Source: Sabellastarte sp. h YS-2021 (taxonomy: Eukaryota; Annelida; Polychaeta; Sabellida; Sabellidae). Taken from it: DNA of 64,000 nt. Under the pieces are notes generated by a model. The model was not told the DNA's origin and searched no databases. It was given only the letters and a program-made list of their open reading frames with translations. This document shows positions 60,101-64,000 of the stretch, one piece after another. Within the stretch, counting starts at the first letter, position 1. Each line of letters starts with the position of its first letter. The DNA lies in NCBI GenBank assembly GCA_964017235.1, contig OZ024936.1, positions 17,212,496 through 17,276,495 on the forward strand, read 5' to 3'. The translations under genes were made by a program, and so were the position numbers.

Positions 60101-63100
60101 AAATTCAAAATGGCCGCCATTTTTGGGGAGGGGAAAATTTTTTGAAAATTGCGCAGAGTACACTGCTCAGATACCCTGTGGGTCGAAAATTTTGACGAAA
60201 TCGCTCTATCTCGCACGGTTAAGGAGATAGAAGCAAATTTGTGTTTTGCCATTTTTGGCAAAAATTCGAAAATTTAAAATGGCCGCCATTTTTAGGGAGG
60301 GGAAAATTTTTTGAAAATTGCAAATATTACATTCCTTAGATACCCTGTGGGTCGAAAATTTCGACGAAATCGCTCTATCTCGCACGGTTAAGGAGATAGA
60401 AGCAAATTTGTGTTTTGCCATTTTTGGCAAAAATTCGAAAATTCAAAATGGCCGCCATTTTTGTGGAGGGGAAAATTTTTTGAAAATTGCAAAGAGTACA
60501 CTCCTTAGATACCCTGTGGGTTGAAAATTTCGACGAAATCGCTCTATCTCACACGGTTAAGGAGATAGAAGCAAATTTGTGTTTTGCCATTTTTGGCAAA
60601 AATTCGAAAATTCAAAATGGCTGCCATTTTTGGGGAGGGGAAAATTTTTTGAAAATTGCAAAGAGTACACTCATCAGATACCCTGTGGGTCGAAAATTTT
60701 GCCGAAATCGCTCTATCTCGCACGGTTAAGGAGATAGAAGCAAATTAGTGTTTTGCCATTTTTGGCAAAAATTCGAAAATTCAAAATGGCCGCCATTTTT
60801 GGGGAGGGGAAAATTTTTTGAAAATTGCAAATATTACATTCCTTAGATACCCTGTGGGTCGAAAATTTCGACGAAATCGCTCTATCTCGCACGGTTAAGG
60901 AGATAGAAGCAAATTTGTGTTTTGCCATTTTTGGCAAAAATTCGAAAATTCAAAATGGCCGCCATTTTTGGGGAGGGGAAAATTTTTAAAAAATTACCAA
61001 GAGTACAATGCTCAGATACCCTGCGGGTCGAAAATTTTGACGAAATCGCTCTATCTGGCACGGTTAAGGAGATAGAAGCAAATTTGTGTTTTGCCATTTT
61101 TGGCAAAAATTCGAAAATTCAAAATGGCCGCCAATTTTGGGGAGGGGAAAATTTTTTGAAAATTGCAAAGATTGCATTCCTTAGATACCCTGTGGGTCGA
61201 AAATTTCGACGAAATCACTCTATCTCGCACGGTTAAGGAGATAGAAGCAAATTAGTGTTTTGCCATTTTTGGCAAAAATTCGAAAATTCAAAATGGCCGC
61301 CACTTTTGGGGAGGGGAAAATTTTTTGAAAATTGCAAATATTACATTCCTTAGATACCCTGTGGGTCGAAAATTTCCACAAAATCGCTCTATCTCGCACG
61401 GTTAAGGAGATAGAAGCAAATTTGTGTTTTGCCATTTTTGGCAAAAATTCGAAAATTCAAAATGGCCGCCATTTTTGGGGAGGGGAAAATTTTTGGAAAA
61501 TTGCAAATATTACATTCCTTAGATACCCTGTGGGTCGAAAATTTTGACGAAATCGCTCTATCTGGCACGGTTAAGGAGATAGAAGCAAATTTGTGTTTTG
61601 CCATTTTTGGCAAAAATTCGAAAATTTAAAATGGCCGCCATTTTTGGGGAGGGGAAAATTTTTTGAAAACTGCAAATATTACACTCCTTAGATACCCTGT
61701 GGGTCGAAAATTTCGACGAAATCACTCTATCTCGCACGGTTAAGGAGATAGAAGCAAATTTGTGTTTTGCCATTTTTGGCAAAAATTCGAAAATTCAAAA
61801 TGGCCGCCATTTTTGGGGAGGGGAAAATTTTTTGAAAATTGCAAAGAGTACACTCCTTAGATACCCTGTGGGTTGAAAATTTCGACAAAATCGCTCTATC
61901 TCACACGGTTAAGGAGATAGAAGCAAATTTGTGTTTTGCCAATTTTGGCGAAAATTCAAAATGGCCGCCATTTTTGGGGAGGGGAAAATTTTTTGAAAAT
62001 TGCGCAGAGTACACTGCTCAGATACCCTGTGGGTCGAAAATTTTGACGAAATCGCTCTATCTCGCACGGTTAAGGAGATAGAAGCAAATTTGTGTTTTGC
62101 CATTTTTGGCGAAAATTCGAAAATTTAAAATGGCCGCCATTTTTAGGGAGGGGAAAATTTTTTGAAAATTGCAAATATTACATTCCTTAGATACCCTGTG
62201 GGTCGAAAATTTCGACGAAATCGCTCTATCTCGCACGGTTAAGGAGATAGAAGCAAATTTGTGTTTTGCCATTTTTGGCAAAAATTCGAAAATTCAAAAT
62301 GGCCGCCATTTTTGTGGAGCGGAAAATTTTTTGAAAATGGCAAAGAGTACACTCCTTAGATACCCTGTGGGTTGAAAATTTCGACGAAATCGCTCTATCT
62401 CACACGGTTAAGGAGATAGAAGCAAATTTGTGTTTTGCCATTTTTGGCAAAAATTCGAAAATTCAAAATGGCTGCCATTTTTGGGGAGGGGAAAATTTTT
62501 TGAAAATTGCAAAGAGTACACTCATCAGATACCCTGTGGGTCGAAAATTTTGCCGAAATCGCTCTATCTCGCACGGTTAAGGAGATAGAAGCAAATTAGT
62601 GTTTTGCCATTTTTGGCAAAAATTCGAAAATTCAAAATGGCCGCCATTTTTGGGGAGGGGAAAATTTTTTGAAAATTGCAAATATTACATTCCTTAGATA
62701 CCCTGTGGGTCGAAAATTTCCACAAAATCGCTCTATCTCGCACGGTTAAGGAGATAGAAGCAAATTTGTGTTTTGCCATTTTTGGCGAAAATTCGAAAAT
62801 TTAAAATGGCCGCCATTTTTGGGGAGGGGAAAATTTTTTGAAAATTGCAAATATTACACTCCTTAGATACCCTGTGGGTCGAAAATTTCGACGAAATCAC
62901 TCTATCTCGCACGGTTAAGGAGATAGAAGCAAATTTGTGTTTTGCCATTTTTGGCAAAAATTCGAAAATTCAAAATGGCCGCCATTTTTGGGGAGGGGAA
63001 AATTTTTTGAAAATTGCAAAGAGTACACTCCTTAGATACCCTGTGGGTTGAAAATTTCGACGAAATCGCTCTATCTCACACGGTTAAGGAGATAGAAGGA

Positions 63101-64000
63101 AATTTGTGTTTTGCCAATTTTGGCGAAAATTCAAAATGGCCGCCATTTTTGGGGAGGGGAAAATTTTTTGAAAATTGCGCAGAGTACACTGCTCAGATAC
63201 CCTGTGGGTCGAAAATTTTGACGAAATCGCTCTATCTCGCACGGTTAAGGAGATAGAAGCAAATTTGTGTTTTGCCATTTTTGGCAAAAATTCGAAAATT
63301 TAAAATGGCCGCCATTTTTAGGGAGGGGAAAATTTTTTGAAAATTGCAAATATTACATTCCTTAGATACCCTGTGGGTCGAAAATTTCGACGAAATCGCT
63401 CTATCTCGCACGGTTAAGGAGATAGAAGCAAATTTGTGTTTTGCCATTTTTGGCAAAAATTCGAAAATTCAAAATGGCCGCCATTTTTGTGGAGGGGAAA
63501 ATTTTTTGAAAATTGCAAAGAGTACACTCCTTAGATACCCTGTGGGTTGAAAATTTCGACGAAATCGCTCTATCTCACACGGTTAAGGAGATAGAAGCAA
63601 ATTTGTGTTTTGCCATTTTTGGCAAAAATTCGAAAATTCAAAATGGCTGCCATTTTTGGGGAGGGGAAAATTTTTTGAAAATTGCAAAGAGTACACTCAT
63701 CAGATACCCTGTGGGTCGAAAATTTTGCCGAAATCGCTCTATCTCGCACGGTTAAGGAGATAGAAGCAAATTAGTGTTTTGCCATTTTTGGCAAAAATTC
63801 GAAAATTCAAAATGGCCGCCATTTTTGGGGAGGGGAAAATTTTTTGAAAATTGCAAATATTACATTCCTTAGATACCCTGTGGGTCGAAAATTTCGACGA
63901 AATCGCTCTATCTCGCACGGTTAAGGAGATAGAAGCAAATTAGTGTTTTGCCATTTTTGGCAAAAATTCGAAAATTCAAAATGGCCGCCATTTTTGGGGA
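57123..64000. mobile_element. Satellite-bearing element 4 (169-bp core), runs off the window
   Basis: The leader (57123-57350) differs from that of element 1 by about three bases and starts at the same AAACTAGAAATAGGCC. It inserted into the tail of element 3. Its own tail is not in the window. It lies in the CNTNAP-like gene upstream of exon a, presumably intronic. Confidence 0.65.
57350..64000. repeat. 169-bp satellite, array 2 (about 39 units to the window end)
   Basis: Same unit as array 1. The first six or seven units are diverged or carry T-tract and small deletion variants; later ones are nearly identical. Marker variants recur in blocks: 1175 bp (7 units minus 8), 1682 bp (10 units minus 8), 1851 bp (11 units minus 8) and 3026 bp (18 units minus 16). 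The 8-base deficit comes from one short unit variant (GGCGAAAATTCAAAATGG at about 60098, 61946 and 63122). This implies multi-unit duplications inside the array. Confidence 0.95.

Overview
This is eukaryotic, animal-type DNA. Coding exons are short and AT-rich, separated by repeat-filled introns with GT/AG boundaries, and there are tRNA-derived SINEs, MITE-like elements, LTR and DIRS-like retrotransposons and large satellite arrays. The gene content (a neurexin-IV/contactin-associated-protein gene and ankyrin/CARD-like adaptors) and the SINE tails ending in AAATAAATAAATA suggest a marine invertebrate, most likely a mollusc. That identification is inference. I see no bacterial operons, CRISPR arrays or rRNA.

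Layout. (1) 1-2300: 5' part of a DIRS-like retrotransposon, minus strand, open to the window edge. (2) 3307-13232: two head-to-tail paralogues on the minus strand. The complete one (5279-13232, six exons, 936 nt, exactly 312 codons with stop) encodes an N-myristoylation-type start, ankyrin repeats, a coiled coil and a CARD-like C-terminus. Only exon 1 of the second lies in view. (3) 13.2-18.7 kb: repeats with internal tandem units. (4) 18748-21655: a three-exon minus-strand gene for an unfamiliar C2HC zinc-finger protein. (5) 21.7-29.5 kb: foldback and tandem repeats, including a striking A-B-A'-B' interlocked inverted repeat at 25.15-26.57 kb. (6) 29.57-54.47 kb and beyond: the 3' end of a neurexin-IV/CNTNAP-like gene, minus strand. 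Ten phase-consistent exons encode the end of the fibrinogen-like region, LamG3, EGF, LamG4 and then a stop, with no transmembrane segment.

The introns of the CNTNAP-like gene hold the most unusual DNA. A young LTR retrotransposon (47134-51034) carries only a Gag-like ORF. Two arrays of the same 169-bp satellite (32.06-36.16 kb, about 24 units; 57.35 kb to the window end, about 39 units) each follow a near-identical leader of about 225 bp. Related elements carry 134-bp and 147-bp tandem units. The leader, tandem core and hairpin tail recall the non-autonomous Helitron/Helentron 'pearl' elements of bivalves. The second 169-bp element has inserted into the tail of a diverged relative. Exon boundaries of the host gene have themselves been tandemly copied into adjacent introns: a dead copy of one exon, an acceptor-derived array and a donor-derived array.

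Exons were assigned by reading conserved protein motifs, splice sites and phase continuity by eye. Functions come from recalled family patterns, not searches. Element boundaries are approximate unless termini are named.
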